NCBI GenBank assembly: GCA_030549495.1
Contig: JAUIRK010000894.1
Coordinates: forward strand, 1,240,001 to 1,304,000
Length of the DNA stretch: 64,000 nt
Source: Nectonema munidae
Taxonomy: Eukaryota > Nematomorpha > Nectonematoida > Nectonematidae
Direction: 5' to 3'
Part shown: piece by piece, positions 10,274 to 20,937 of the stretch
Numbering within the stretch: the first letter of the stretch is position 1
How the letters are laid out: every line of letters begins with the position of its first letter
The notes under the pieces: generated by a model
Told to the model about the DNA's origin: nothing
Seen by the model: the letters and a program-made list of their open reading frames with translations, nothing else
Databases searched by the model: none
Program-made: the position numbers and the translations under genes

Positions 10274-10642
10274 CTACATAACATTAGAAAAAAGGGTATT
10301 CCAGTCTGTAGCCTCCTTTTCAAGGTATTCAACGTTAGCGAGAGCTTTGGTGAATGGATAATGAAAGTCTTCAAGGGAATTTTCATAGGAGACAAGAGCT
10401 GCAAAATTGGCGTTGTCCAAGAAATTCAAAAGGTTGCTGAGTGTAATGATTATGTTTTCGATGTTGGTGGGGGAGCAGTCAATGTAACTCAAAACATTAT
10501 TCAAACACGATTCTTCCTTCACTGTCATGGCTTGGATGGCGCAAGAGGTCGTGACGCTCACTTTGCTCTCTAATGTTCTCTTGTAATCTGTCAGGGGAAA
10601 GAGGTTGCTTGACTGCGATTTCTGATTACTACTCGCCGTCAT
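10274..10642 (-). CDS. Unrecognised 122-residue protein
   Basis: An intact ATG-to-TAG ORF of 122 codons, richer in GC than its surroundings, followed 39 bases later by an AATAAA. The N-terminus is polar and Ser/Gln-rich (about 1-30). The rest looks helical with leucine-rich stretches (NVLSYIDC..., IITLSNLLNFLDNANFAALVSY), with no signal peptide, membrane segment or zinc-binding Cys pattern. The size and helical character would suit a small subunit of a trafficking or adaptor complex, but that is only a thought; I recognise no family. It may also be a last exon, as no promoter was recognised. Convergent with a mariner relic on the other strand. Confidence 0.45.
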   Translation of the reverse strand: MTASSNQKSQSSNLFPLTDYKRTLESKVSVTTSCAIQAMTVKEESCLNNVLSYIDCSPTNIENIIITLSNLLNFLDNANFAALVSYENSLEDFHYPFTKALANVEYLEKEATDWNTLFSNVM

Positions 10643-11487
10643 TGGGCTGATTTGATTTGCACTTTGAAAACTAAAATTACAGTTTTAAATGGATATAAAG
10701 TCATTATTTTAATGGATTAAAAAACATTAAGCCTAGCAGTATTCAAGATATGGGAAGAAACATATGAGCTTTAACACATTTAACTGACAAAAAGGAACGG
10801 CAAAAAAAGTTTTATGATTAAAAATTGTTTTATAAATGAAAATAAGGTCAAATGGGTTAGCAGTGGTTCTCAACTAATGGTCCATGGACCACTAGTGGTC
10901 CATGATATTTTTTTTGGTGGTCCACAGTAATTTTAAAATTAAAAAAAAAATAAAACTTTATTGATTAAAAATTTCAATGAAATTCAAAAACGTCGCTTAA
11001 AGGTTAGAGACCAATCATAAACTTTTAAGAAATATTGAAGATGCATACTTATGCCATGCGAATTTGAGATAAACAAACATGTATAATCGATTAAGTCTAA
11101 AATATATTTTTACCATTGTATTTTTTTTTGCAATTTTGGACACAGATTTACATTGTTCATGGGAAATCCCCAACTGCGTAAATGCTTGGGCATTAAAAAA
11201 AGGAGTTGTTGGGTATATGCTACAGGGCTCGAAGAACAGCTTAACGCCATGATATGCCAATCTAACTGGAAAAAATAAGCTACTAACAGTATCAAAGTAG
11301 AAAATAAGAATTAGGCAGATTATAAAATATACTCTTATTCAAACTTTATAGTATGTAACATATAAAGTTCATTTGTAGATAAATTTCATTTTTAAATTCT
11401 TTCAATATATTTGTTCATTTTATGTTTATGTTAATAAAGTTCTTCTTCTTAAAACTAAAGTTTTTATTGCACTTTTAAGAAATAATA

Positions 11488-12746
11488 ATGTCTGTAAAAC
11501 GTATTACAGAAGACTATATTAAATTTGGCTTCATTTTTCAAGAAAAAAATGGCATACCACAGTGCGTTATTTGTTATAAAGTATTGGGAAATGGATCATT
11601 GAAGCCAGCTAAACTTAAGCTACATCTTGAAAAGTGTCATCCTAATTTGTTGCAAAAGGATAAAAAATATTTTGAAGAGAAATTAGTGTCACTCAAGCGG
11701 CAACGCCTTGATCATTAGGTAAGTTCCATAAAAACACCACCAATGCGGTACGTGCTTCCTATATTGTTGCATATAAAGTCGCACAAACCAAAAAAACCTC
11801 ATACGATTGTTGAGCAGCTTGTTTTACCTTGTGCCAATGAAATAGTCAGACTAGTAGTTGGCGAAGACGCAGCACGTAAACTTAATGATATATCTGTATC
11901 TAATGACACTATTTCAAGACGAATAAATGAAATCTCACAAAACATCTGTCAACAGGTTGTGAACGAGGTAAACAAATCTCCAATGTTTGCAATACAGTTG
12001 GATGAATCAACTGATGTTTCGCTTTCCTCTCAGCTAATGGTGTTTGTGCGATATTTGGTTGAAAAAGACTTCAAAGAAGTTCTTTTTTGTAAGACCCTTG
12101 ATACCACCACGCGTTCTCAGGATATTATGGAAATTGTAAACAATTTTTTTCAAGCAAACAGTCTGGAATGGAGAAAGTTGGTTGGTGTCACCATGGATGG
12201 TGCACCTTCTATGCTAGGTTCAAGATCAGGCTTCCCAGCATTAGTGAAACAAAAGGCTCTATTGGTAATTGGCGTTCACTGCTTCATCCAGAGAGACATT
12301 GGCTTCAAAAACATTACCAGGTCATATAAATATCGTTTTTAAAGGACTGGTAAAGGTGGTTAATTATGTAAAATCTTCAGCAGTTAAAACCAGGTTGTTC
12401 AAAAAATTATGTCAAGACATGGGTTCCGACTTTGAAGTTTTGCTATTCCATACATCTGTACGGTGGCTGTCAGCAGGTAACGTGTATTAAGAGCGTGTTT
12501 GAATTAAGAGAAGAATTCGTTTTATTCCTTCAGTCTCAAGGCAAACAGGATTTAACAGATTTGTTAAAAAATTCAGCTTTAGAACTTGCATACCTTACTG
12601 ATATTTTTGCAATTTTGAACAAAATAAATCTCCAACTGCAAGGAAAAGGTGCAAATTTGTTTTCTCATCAAGACATCATCAAAGCTTTTCTTGAAAAATT
12701 AGAACTCTGGATTGGGCGAGTAGAAAATAAGAAGAAGATTTATTGA
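11488..12746 (+). pseudogene. hAT transposase, N-terminal and catalytic part
   Basis: The start at 11488 gives a BED-like zinc finger (PQCVIC...LKLHLEKCHP) at about residues 26-52. After a stop near 11717 the reading continues with PHTIVEQLVLPCANEIVRLV, then the first catalytic segment (FAIQLDESTDVSLSSQLMVF) and WRKLVGVTMDGAPSMLGSRS, which holds a further conserved TDGAP-type block. A frame change near 12320 leads to a second segment with SVRWLSAGNV spread over two frames, then LREEFVLFLQSQGKQDL. Family members run to about 600 residues. The break at about 12735 is caused by the LINE. At least one stop and two frameshifts make this copy dead. Confidence 0.82.
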
Positions 12747-12997
12747 TAAAAAAAGCAAGAAGAATATTTCACAAACAATAAAACAATCACAAGATCATCA
12801 TTCTAATAATTAATAGACATATATATGTATATATTTATAAGTATGAAAAGTTTGAAGGTATGTATTAAAGCATAAATGTAGAATAGTTTGAATTTTTTTT
12901 TGTAATTAATATTACTAAAAAATCAAAAGCCAAGTATGGCCGTTATTAGATTTTTTAGGATATTAGTAAAATTTTAACAAAAATATAAACTATAAAG

Positions 12998-14650
12998 TTA
13001 AGATGTACATTTATTTAAACCTAAAAGGTAATGTTTTACTCTATTTTTAAATGAGAAGTGTGAAACATCTAGATTATCATACAAAAATATGTGTTTTGAA
13101 AAATTGATTAGTTTTTTAGGAATGGAAATGTTCGAACCTTTAAGTGAGTAGTCTACCCTGATTGGTTGGTTGGAAAATCTTGTTTCATAATGAGATGGTT
13201 TAAAATTAATAAAGCTACCAAAAACATTATATAATTTACCAGTTAAGTTTTTAAATAGAAACATTGCAACTCTAAGTTGGTAAATGTCATCCACTTTCAA
13301 TAAATTATTTTCATTAAAAATGGCACTGTTATGGTCCCTGTACATGAAAAACAATTCTCAATGCTTTTTTTTTGTATAATTTCAATGCGCTTTTTTCCAT
13401 ATGGATACCAATTTAAAATGCTATAGTTCAAGTATGATAAGAAAAGTTGCTTATATATTGTCAGTCTTGTTTTTAAAGGGAAAATATTTTTGGTACGGTA
13501 CAAAATGCCATTTATTCTATTCAAATTTAACGCTATTTTTTCAACATGATGATTAAATTTGAGTTTTTTATCAATAATTAAACCTAGTATTTCAAATTTA
13601 TCAACTACTTCTATACCAGTTTGAAATAGAAAGCTGTTGTCTATTTTTGATTTATTCGAAATTAACATACATTTAGTTTTGCCTTTGTTTATTCGAAGAT
13701 TGTTGATGTCGCACCATTCATAAAGTGAATTGAGTTCAGAATTTAGCTTATTTGAGTCAATGTTATTGCCTTCTTTTATTTTGGATAATGGTAAATAAGC
13801 ACAAATATCATCAGCAAAGAGTAAATAGTTTCCGGCTCTGACAGGTAAGATGTTAGAAAATGTATCATTTAATTTAACTTTTTGTGATCTGTTATTTAAG
13901 TAAGAAGAAAAGAAAAGTAAGGTATTCTTCCCAATCTTGCACCTGAAGAGAAGTTCAATCAGAGTAGAATGGCTCAATCTATCAAAAGCTTTCGAAAGAT
14001 CGAAGAAGAAAAGAAGTGCATCATCTTTCTTTTCAATGATTTCAACTACTTTTCCTATCAAATACGCGTGATATGCCTCAGTTGAATAGCTTTCTCTAAA
14101 CCCAAATTGAAATTTATTAATATAATTATTTGAATTTATGTAAATATTTAACTGTTTATGAATAAACTTTTCAAATATTTTGGAAAATATTGGTATTATT
14201 TAGATGGGTCTAAAGTTTTCGATCGCAGATTTGTCTCCTTTTTTATGAACAGGTATAACTTTATGTAATTTCAGTACATCAGGAAATCTATTATTATTTA
14301 AAGCTAGATTGATGGAGTAAGATAAAGGATAACATAGAATTTGTTTTATATATTTCACATGTTTCATTGAAATTTCATAAATGTCTTCCGTATTATTTAC
14401 ATCAAGTTCATCAATAATAGTCAATATCTGGTCTGGTGTGCTTAAACTCAACTCAAATGATTCACCAGTGAATTTTTTTTGAAAGAATATCAAACTTTAA
14501 TATAGGGTTTACGACTATATTCGTGAAATGTTCGTTAAACATATCAGCTGCAGTTGTGTCATCAACTAAATTTGATCCATTTTTAACATGTATTTTTGTT
14601 TTGTCCTTACATTTTATGAACCCATTTATTTCATTCCATATTTTTTTCAT
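12998..14650 (-). pseudogene. LINE ORF2, reverse transcriptase and C-terminal part
   Basis: Reading from high to low coordinates: VIPVHKKGDKSAIENFRPI (RT block 1, near 14210), LLFFFDLSKAFDRLSHSTL (block 3, near 13990), then YLLFADDI with the catalytic pair near 13805, LRINKGKTKCMLISNK, LGLIIDKKLKFNHHVEKI, and SYLNYSILNWYPYG near 13420. The expected GVPQGSxLGPLLF block just before FADD is missing: the frame runs from NILPVRAG directly into NYLLFADD, an in-frame loss of about 30 residues. Further shifts lie near 14070-14200 and near 13300. A C-terminal tail is read at 12998-13354. Confidence 0.8.
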
Positions 14651-14744
14651 CGAATTGCATTGAGAAAAGTTATGGGCTATATAAGTTTCTTTAGATTTCC
14701 GTATTGTGTATTTTATGGTATTTCTAATTTTTATATATTGTGAT

Positions 14745-15700
14745 CTAACTGAGAATGAACTTTTTTTTCAATTTTTGGTAAAGCTTATCACGAAGTTTGA
14801 TAAGTTTTAATATTTCAAGGGTAATCCAAGGTTTAATATTGTGTTTGTACTTATTATATATCATATTCCTTGTTGACATCATAATTAGGGAATTGAGATT
14901 ATTCGATAAATGATTAAATAAACTATCAGGATTTTGGTTATCTAACTCTGAACTACAATACCAATTACTATGCACAGCCAAAGTTTGAAAGGTTCTAACG
15001 TTCAGTTTTTTGTATGTATGTTCTGCTCTGAAATTTTTCAATTTCAAATCCAATGATAAAATTGGGATATGATCCGAGAAGTAAGTCATGCAGTTCAAAG
15101 CTGTATAATTAACAAAGTTGTTACTAATGAAGAAGTTATCAATAATAGTATTTGATTGTAAACGAGTAGGTTTGGTAATTGTTGGTATAAAGTAATGAGT
15201 GATAATCAAATTGAAAAATCTACTAGCAAAGTGTTTTGACATTTTGAGTAAGTCAAAGTTGAAATCTCCACAAAATAAATTCACACAGTTTTTATCAATT
15301 TTTGACAGCAAATTTTCAAAAAAGGTCAAAAAGATATCAATTTTTCTTTCGATGCTGAAGGTAATGTGTATATATTGTGTATAATGAGTTTTTTAGTTGT
15401 AGTATGGACTATTAATGACTGATATTCAAATGACGCAATGGAAAATTCAGTTTCACCAAGTTCCACGTATAAGTTTATATTAGCAAAAAACATCAATCCT
15501 CCATGTGAGGAAGCCTTCTTCGGGATATTGAACGTAGTATAATTTTTTAAATCAAATTTTTTGTTTTCCTCGCAACACCATGTTTCTTGGAGACATATTA
15601 TACTAAGAGGATTATTCAAAAGTGAATCTAGCCTTTCAACAAAAATTTCAAACTCATCAAATTTGCTACAAAGAGATTGGATGTTTAAACTTAAAAATTA
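14745..15700 (-). pseudogene. LINE ORF2, APE-type endonuclease
   Basis: In two overlapping frames: LSLNIQSLCSKF near 15690, IICLQETWC (catalytic Glu) near 15590, FCGDFNFDLL near 15260, TIIDNFFIS near 15140 and YFSDHIPILSLDL near 15070. These are the N, QET, GDFN, D and SDH blocks of an apurinic-type endonuclease that nicks the target. One frame change near 15325 separates the halves, and a linker rich in Lys/Tyr follows before the RT. Confidence 0.82.
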
Positions 15701-15809
15701 TTTTCATAAGTACATATTTGGATGGATATGGTCTAAATAAAAGTTTTCTGAGTTCTTTATAGAACTCGTGTTAGAAATGTCATTATGAAAAATAAAATTA
15801 TTACCATTA

Positions 15810-16097
15810 TTATTCATAGGCAGTTATACTTTTAACATAATCTATCTCTCTCAGTACATATGGGCAAGTGAAACTCATAGCAGAATGATTCGTCGTTTTC
15901 TCATTATGTTTTTGGCAGGTATGGCATTTGTGTTCAGATAATTCATTTTTCAAAGGGCAAGTAAACGATTCATGTGAGGAAGAACAATATCTACATATGG
16001 CTGAATTTAGACAATTCGAAGTGGTATGACCAAACATCAAACATTTTCCACACTGTAAATGGGAGAAAAAAGGTTTGGCTCTTTTTACTTCAAGCAT
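15810..16097 (-). pseudogene. LINE ORF1, zinc-knuckle part
   Basis: Contains C-x2-C-x4-H-x4-C as CGKCLMFGHTTSNC, a second knuckle CRYCSSSHESFTC and a third C-x2-C cluster CHTCQKHNEK. These gag-like knuckles bind nucleic acid in Jockey-type ORF1 proteins. It ends just before the endonuclease ORF begins and is separated from the first half of ORF1 by stops between 16097 and 16325. Confidence 0.78.
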
Positions 16098-16324
16098 AAA
16101 ATAAAAGATTATTTTTCTTTATAAATGACATTATTTCAGGAGACATTTTTAATACTACAATTTTACTGTCATTTGATATGCTTTTCGTGAATAAAAGATT
16201 TAGCGTTTTTCCATTTTCAACCATTTTATTAATTTCTTCGTTTTTTTCAAGTATAAAGCCAGTTATGGACTTGTCAGATAATTCATTTTTCGATACAATA
16301 AAGGAAATTTTTGGTAATAAAGTC

Positions 16325-16855
16325 TTAATTTTTGCAGAGTAGTTTCTCTGTTTTTTCTAAGCTATGTTTATCGGGAAAGCTTAATTTGTTTTTTGTAGAT
16401 TTGTTGGATATTATTTTAACATTGTTGAGAATTGCTGCTGACTTTTGCTTAACTTCTTCAACATTCAAATTACTTGAGCTGAGATATATTACTTTATCTT
16501 TTTTAGGTACTTCTTTACTAGCAATTTGAGAGTATGTGGGTTTATTTAGAGGTTTGTACTGTATGTTGAAACTTTCTTTTAAACAACAAATAGCTTTGTT
16601 TTGTTCACTTATTTGATTTGTAAGTGACTTTATCATTTCGTATAATTTATGTATATTAGGTTGGTCTTCTGTACAACATTTGATACAGTGCCATCTTAGA
16701 CCTTTAGAACTATTTTTATCTAAAGATTTCAATAGAGATTGATCAAAACTTTGACACTTATAACATACCCAGCACATGCATGAATCACATTTAATTTGTT
16801 GATTCGAAAAATTACTACAATTCTCACATTTCCATTCAGTGTTATTAGTTGCCAT
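16325..16855 (-). pseudogene. LINE ORF1, PHD-like finger part
   Basis: Starts at the ATG at 16855 (MATNNTEW). A Cys4-His-Cys3-like finger follows within the first 60 residues: WKCENCSNF, CDSCMCWVCYKC, and WHCIKCC. Such PHD-like fingers occur in ORF1 of several CR1/Jockey lineages. A coiled stretch (IHKLYEMIKSLTNQISEQNK) comes next. The ORF stops early at 16325, before the knuckles. Confidence 0.75.
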
Positions 16856-17009
16856 AATAAGCAATAATACAGTAAAATATTATTAATAAATATTATTAAA
16901 ATGAAAAAAAATTTAAAATTAATACACAACGTTTAAATACTTTTAAAATAAAGAAGTGAATATAAAATTCTTTACAAGTTTCAGACAAGCTTCGCCATTT
17001 TTAAGTCAA

Positions 17010-17530
17010 TACTGTTCAGGGTGTAGAGTCAGAAAAAGTTACAAAATAACAATTTGATTCAATTCCCATGCTTGAAGAAAAGAAAAACATTCAAATAGAA
17101 ATTTGCAAGATGAATTTCACAGATATTTTCCCGAGGCGGACATGACAAACAACCATTTATGTTTCATCAGGAATCCATTTACAGCAAATGTTGATAGCAT
17201 TCCACAAGATTTTCAAGAGGAGTTCTTCGAACTAAAAATGATTTGGAGTCTCAAGATGTGTATCAGAAGTCTTCAATGCAAAAATTTTGGGCCACTATGA
17301 TTGGCGTTTACCCAAATTTGTCAACACATGCTATCAAATATCTTCTACCATTTTCATCAACCTACATGTGCGAAAATGGTTTTTCAAATTTGCTGCACAT
17401 TAAGTCAAAACAGAGGAATCGACTTGCGGTGGAAAGTGATATTCGTTGCGCATTATCAAGCACAATTCCTAACATCGAAATGCTGGTTAGTGAGAAAAGA
17501 ATCCAAAAATCTGGTTACAAGGAAAAATGA
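17010..17530 (+). pseudogene. hAT transposase, C-terminal part beyond the LINE
   Basis: Overlapping frames read DEFHRYFPEADMTNNHLCFI, NPFTANVDSIPQDFQEEFFE, then FWATMIGVYPNLSTHAIKYL and LPFSSTYMCENGFSNLLHIK, followed by RNRLAVESDIRCAL. The last parts are the hAT dimerisation domain in its ZBED5/FAM200 form. It continues the transposase interrupted at about 12735. A one-base shift near 17250 splits it. Confidence 0.82.
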
Positions 17531-17954
17531 CTACTAATCATAATGGATATATTATATATATATGGTATTTTCTGTATATTCTTCATATAAATTTTGTATA
17601 TTTATAGTTTTTGGAAAAAGTATTTTGAAATATTTTATACTAATTATTTCATGTAATTTTTCAGAATTTTATTTGAATAAATATATTAAAAATAAAATGC
17701 TTTTTGATTTCTTTGAAATTTTGGCGCAGTAATTTTTTCTCTCAAAAACAAATCATCTATTGTAATTTTGTTTCATTAGTTTGTCTGGTTTTAAGCCGTC
17801 TTGAACCGAATATATTATTATTCTTTTTAGTAAAATTGAACAATCTTTCCCAATACTAAATTGCTATGCAGAAACAAAATATCCTTTCTTTTAATTCTGG
17901 TAATAGTATAATTCTTTCAATACTAAAGCTTTTTTCATAAGAAGGGGTCTCATT
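17531..17954. other. AT-rich 3' region of the hAT, no gene
   Basis: AT-rich sequence with an AATAAA-like cluster near 17678-17690. No reverse complement of the 10861 terminus is visible. The 8-bp duplication of the next element (GTCTCATT, 17947-17954) closes the stretch. Confidence 0.4.
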
Positions 17955-18192
17955 CAGGGATGGACCGAGAGGGGGATGCATACCCCCCCCCCCCCCCCAC
18001 CAGCAATCTATTCAAGAAAAATTAAGGTTGGAGTCCACCCTAAAATAGAAATCAAAATTGATGAAGTCATTGATCGATTTTCAAAGCAAAAAGAAAGAAG
18101 AAAAGACTTTGTAATATAATTTTAATCATTTATTTTACATACGTTTCCCCCCCCCCCCCCCCCCCCACAAAAGATTTCTGGATCCCCCACTG
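17955..18192. mobile_element. hAT-type MITE with two poly-C tracts
   Basis: Left end CAGGGATGGACCGAGA at 17955 pairs with the right end ending at 18192, whose reverse complement is CAGTGGGGGATCCAGAA. The flanks 17947-17954 and 18193-18200 are both GTCTCATT, a perfect 8-bp duplication. Poly-C runs lie at about 17984-17999 and 18148-18167. Non-coding, 238 bp. Confidence 0.85.
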
Positions 18193-18399
18193 GTCTCATT
18201 TTATAGGCATCAACAAAGACAAAGATAGGCGAATGAACACCAATCTCTTCTTTTTCATTAATTTTGTAACTCATATATTTTTCAAGTTCTCTGACAGAGG
18301 TTAAAATCTGATTCTTTTTTTCAGGCTTCATTCATCAAAATCAAACGTTTAACTTATTAGATTATCACGTTAAAATAACATGTGTAGTTAAATCTGTTC

Positions 18400-18630
18400 A
18401 AAGTCCGGCCTGAGTAGTACATCCTCACAACATCCAGTCTAGGAGTGGACTAGACCATCTACAGTTTGACCTGACTATCAGATATAAATGTAAAAATCCC
18501 GCAACCAATACTTCATTTCATTTTAGTACTAGACTTGCTAATGTTCCAAATAATTTTAGAGAATTCAAAGTTGTTTTCATTAAAAAATTATCTACCCTAG
18601 AATGTTCAAATTTTTTTTACCTTCAAAGTT
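18400..18630 (+). pseudogene. LINE ORF2 C-terminal fragment
   Basis: One frame reads NPATNTSFHFSTRLANVPNN then FREFKVVFIKKLSTLECSNF. This resembles the Jockey/CR1 ORF2 tail (TFFNRVP..WN.LP..I....SL..FKKKL), including the F-K-K-L ending. No RT is adjacent, so it is a short isolated relic. Confidence 0.45.
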
Positions 18631-18875
18631 CAAAGTAAAACACAGTACGAAAAAACTCTTGAAAATATTTATTGTAAAAAATCAATAAAAAATTAATTTT
18701 AGACAATATGAACATAAAATTAGATACGTTTTAATGTAATATTTTCATTATAGAATATAATCAGGACCAGTGACAGTCAACTTAAAAAAATTAAATAAGT
18801 GGAAAAAGCTTGAGAGTTAGGATAAATTACAATGAAACAACGTTAAGATTAGGTATAAAATGAGAAACAAAATCA

Positions 18876-18881
18876 TTTATT
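18876..18881 (-). promoter_or_regulatory. Poly(A) signal for the gene at 18913-19296
   Basis: Plus-strand TTTATT is AATAAA on the minus strand, 32 bases beyond the stop codon. Confidence 0.45.
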
Positions 18882-18912
18882 CAAACAAGACAGAAATAAG
18901 CTCGCATTTTGA

Positions 18913-19296
18913 TCAAGTGTAAGATAAATTCAAATTTGGCATCACTCTTGTTGAGCTTTCAACGAAAAGCTCCTCAGTAATAGAAGCAGATACCATACGA
19001 AGATTTCGAACAAACCGGCGCGGAACCATTAGATCATCGATAGCAGATATAGTTATCGCATTGATTCCGTCTTCCAGACCAAAAATCTCTTGAAAAACCT
19101 GAAGCCCCTGCTCTTTTCTCGGATAGTAAAGTGAGATTGAAAAGTCTCGTCTTTCCAAATCTACTTCCACTGCACACCTTTGTAGCAGATTCGGAACATA
19201 ATTGTGTGGCTGAATAGATGGCCAGCGAAGAGTACAAATGACATCATTATCGTCATTCTCGATATCGCGTATGAGAAATCTCACGGTAAAATGCAT
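18913..19296 (-). CDS. Unrecognised 127-residue protein
   Basis: Intact ATG-to-TAA ORF, clearly less AT-rich than the surrounding sequence, with an AATAAA 32 bases past the stop. The protein has no Cys motif beyond two isolated cysteines, no signal peptide and no membrane segment. It mixes beta-like stretches (MHFTVRFLIRDIENDDNDVI, DFSISLYY) with a middle segment VFQEIFGLEDGINAITISAI. I do not recognise a family. Composition, length and clean termini favour a real host gene or a last exon over a transposon remnant. Confidence 0.45.
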   Translation of the reverse strand: MHFTVRFLIRDIENDDNDVICTLRWPSIQPHNYVPNLLQRCAVEVDLERRDFSISLYYPRKEQGLQVFQEIFGLEDGINAITISAIDDLMVPRRFVRNLRMVSASITEELFVESSTRVMPNLNLSYT

Positions 19297-19384
19297 TGAT
19301 CACAAAGTCTTTTGTTTTATTGTCTGTTCGGTTTAATTTTATACACTTTGAGCTATTCAAATTTTCATACCTAAGATAAAGTGT

Positions 19385-19625
19385 TGTAATAATTGTATAA
19401 GTTATGGGCATTGGACTCATGAGTGTAAAAAAAAGTTGAATGCACTATCTCTTCTTCGAAAGATCATCACACTTTTGACAGATGCAATCAGGATGAATCA
19501 AAGTGTTTAAAATGTAAAAATAATACACGCTGTAAACAATTTTACAACAAAGAGTGTCCCTCATTCAAACACGCTTTAAATTTAATAAAAAAGCGTGAAA
19601 TTGATCATTTTAATCATCTTTAATA
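19385..19625 (+). pseudogene. LINE ORF1 zinc-knuckle fragment
   Basis: In more than one frame the reading gives a C-x-x-x-GHWTHECKKK knuckle, then DHHTFDRCNQDESKCLKCKN, then YNKECPSFKHALNLIKKREI. Spacing matches Jockey/CR1-type ORF1 knuckles, as in the LINE at 12985-16900, but the sequence is different. No ORF2 is adjacent. Confidence 0.5.
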
Positions 19626-20239
19626 AAGAACTAATAAAAAATTTAATACATACATACCCAATCACTTTCATCACTTATTTATAGATAGTGAGTGATCCAT
19701 TTATACGTTCGAATTTTTTCTTCCAAGATATAGTCCATTCGGTTCTAGTACAGAATGTCGAAATACAATGTGTCGAAAAGATAAAATGTATAAAGGATTA
19801 CAATTATACATCAATATTACACTAAAAACAATAAGAATTTTATTTATCAGAAAATATAAAATATGAAAATACTTTATGAATAAAAATGTATTAATGAATT
19901 AAAAAAACTTGCAGCAATATTTATTTAAAGATTGTTGAATAATATTTACACCATTTTCATCAAAATAGCTGAATCTTTTGATACCATTTTCATGGCAGTT
20001 GAATGACCTTTTCATGTCTAAATCTGTCAATGAAAATCAAAAGTAAAACATTTCAACAAAATTCTGACAGTATCTCTAGTTAAGCTTATAACTTTGGTTC
20101 TATATTACATACTCGTTTGAAAATTTATAAATATATACAGTTTAACACATAACACTTTATAGTTTAAATTTTTTCAAAATCATGGTTACTTTTTGTGAAA
20201 TGTCAATCAAAATTTTGATTGATGAGAAATATATCTAAT
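19626..20239. other. AT-rich stretch without a gene
   Basis: No ORF with domain features and no clear terminal repeats were seen. Confidence 0.4.
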
Positions 20240-20765
20240 AAAATATACCCTCAAATTTTACATAAAATATATTTTTTTATATCAAATCGGGCATACTGAT
20301 TTCATTTTTGGACTTATTTTTGGAATTTAGAAATTGAAAATACATATAAGTATGTAACAAACCTGCGGTTTACTTCTAAAATCTATCTCTGAAAATATTC
20401 ATTCAAATTTTACATGGAATATACTCATTATTATAACAAATCAACAATCGCAATTTCATTTATAAATTCTTTTTGCTAGAATTTGAAAATGCTAATCAAT
20501 GTAAACAAATGTGCGGTTTATTTTTAAAATCTGTCTCCGAGAACATTAATTAAAATTTTACATGAAATATACACGCTTTTAAAAAAAAATCAAAAATGCT
20601 ATTTCATTTATGGATTGTTTTTGCATTTAGAATTTGAAAATACTTGTAGGGGTGAATCAAAGTTGCGGTTTATTTCTAAAATCTGTCTTCGAGAACATTC
20701 ATTAAAATTTTACATGAAATATACACATTTTCATATCAAATCAACAATGCCAATTTCATTTATAT
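20240..20765. repeat. Diverged tandem repeat, about 150-bp period
   Basis: The phrase TGCGGTTTA(T/C)TTCTAAAATC starts units near 20365, 20513 and 20667. Each is followed by ATTAAAATTTTACATGAAAT, a T-rich stretch, TTTCATTTAT and GAATTTGAAAATAC. An earlier, more decayed unit starts near 20240. About three and a half units are present. Confidence 0.75.
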
Positions 20766-20937
20766 ATTGAAAACAATTAAATTCTGCGAGAATTTTCAGC
20801 AACACCTTCATAAGGTCATCAAGATTAATGTTCCTTGTATAATTTCTCAAATATGATAAAATATGATTTCGCTTTCGTTCATGGAGCATTGATGATCTTT
20901 GTTCAGACAAAATGCGCTTCAAAAAAGAAACAAACAA
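20731..20937 (-). CDS. Possible exon with harmonin/whirlin N-like helical domain
   Basis: The open frame begins with a non-ATG codon and is preceded on the minus strand by a pyrimidine-rich stretch ending TTTTTTGAAG, which could be a splice acceptor. The encoded segment ERKRNHILSYLRNYTRNINL then DDLMKVLLKILAEFNCFQYI resembles the four-helix harmonin-N-like fold of whirlin, harmonin and PDZD7 (an L..Y....N...L...LK.LL core). The last 12 codons fall in the tandem repeat, so the real exon end is uncertain. No other exon of such a gene was found in the window. Tentative. Confidence 0.27.
   Translation of the reverse strand: MFVSFLKRILSEQRSSMLHERKRNHILSYLRNYTRNINLDDLMKVLLKILAEFNCFQYINEIGIVDLI

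Larger units (their letters stand above)
12985..16900 (-). mobile_element. Jockey/CR1-like LINE, nearly full length, inserted in the hAT
   Basis: Minus-strand non-LTR element of about 3.9 kb with two coding regions. ORF1 has a PHD-like Cys/His finger and a row of zinc knuckles; ORF2 has an APE endonuclease and a reverse transcriptase but no RNase H. It sits inside a hAT transposase gene in opposite orientation. The flanks GAGTAGAAAATAAG (left) and GTAGAGTCAG (right) are weakly similar, so a target duplication is not certain. Stops and shifts show it is inactive. The boundaries are approximate. Confidence 0.8.
10861..17530 (+). mobile_element. hAT element (ZBED5/FAM200-like) split by a LINE
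   Basis: The left end CAGTGGTTCTCAACTA begins at 10861 and is followed by repeated GGTCCATGGACCAC and GGTGGTCCAC motifs. This Charlie-like hAT terminus is preceded by TGGGTTAG. The transposase gene starts at 11488, runs to about 12740, is interrupted by a minus-strand LINE, and resumes at about 17010 to 17530. No right terminal repeat was found before the next element at 17955, so the right end is lost or too diverged to see. Confidence 0.8.

Noticed and set aside
11015-11295. Minus-strand ORFs in the hAT 5' region
   Set aside because: Antisense to a hAT non-coding region, no motifs.
18122-18331. Gly-rich ORF on the minus strand
   Set aside because: Spans the poly-C end of a MITE and flanking DNA; shadow of the repeat.
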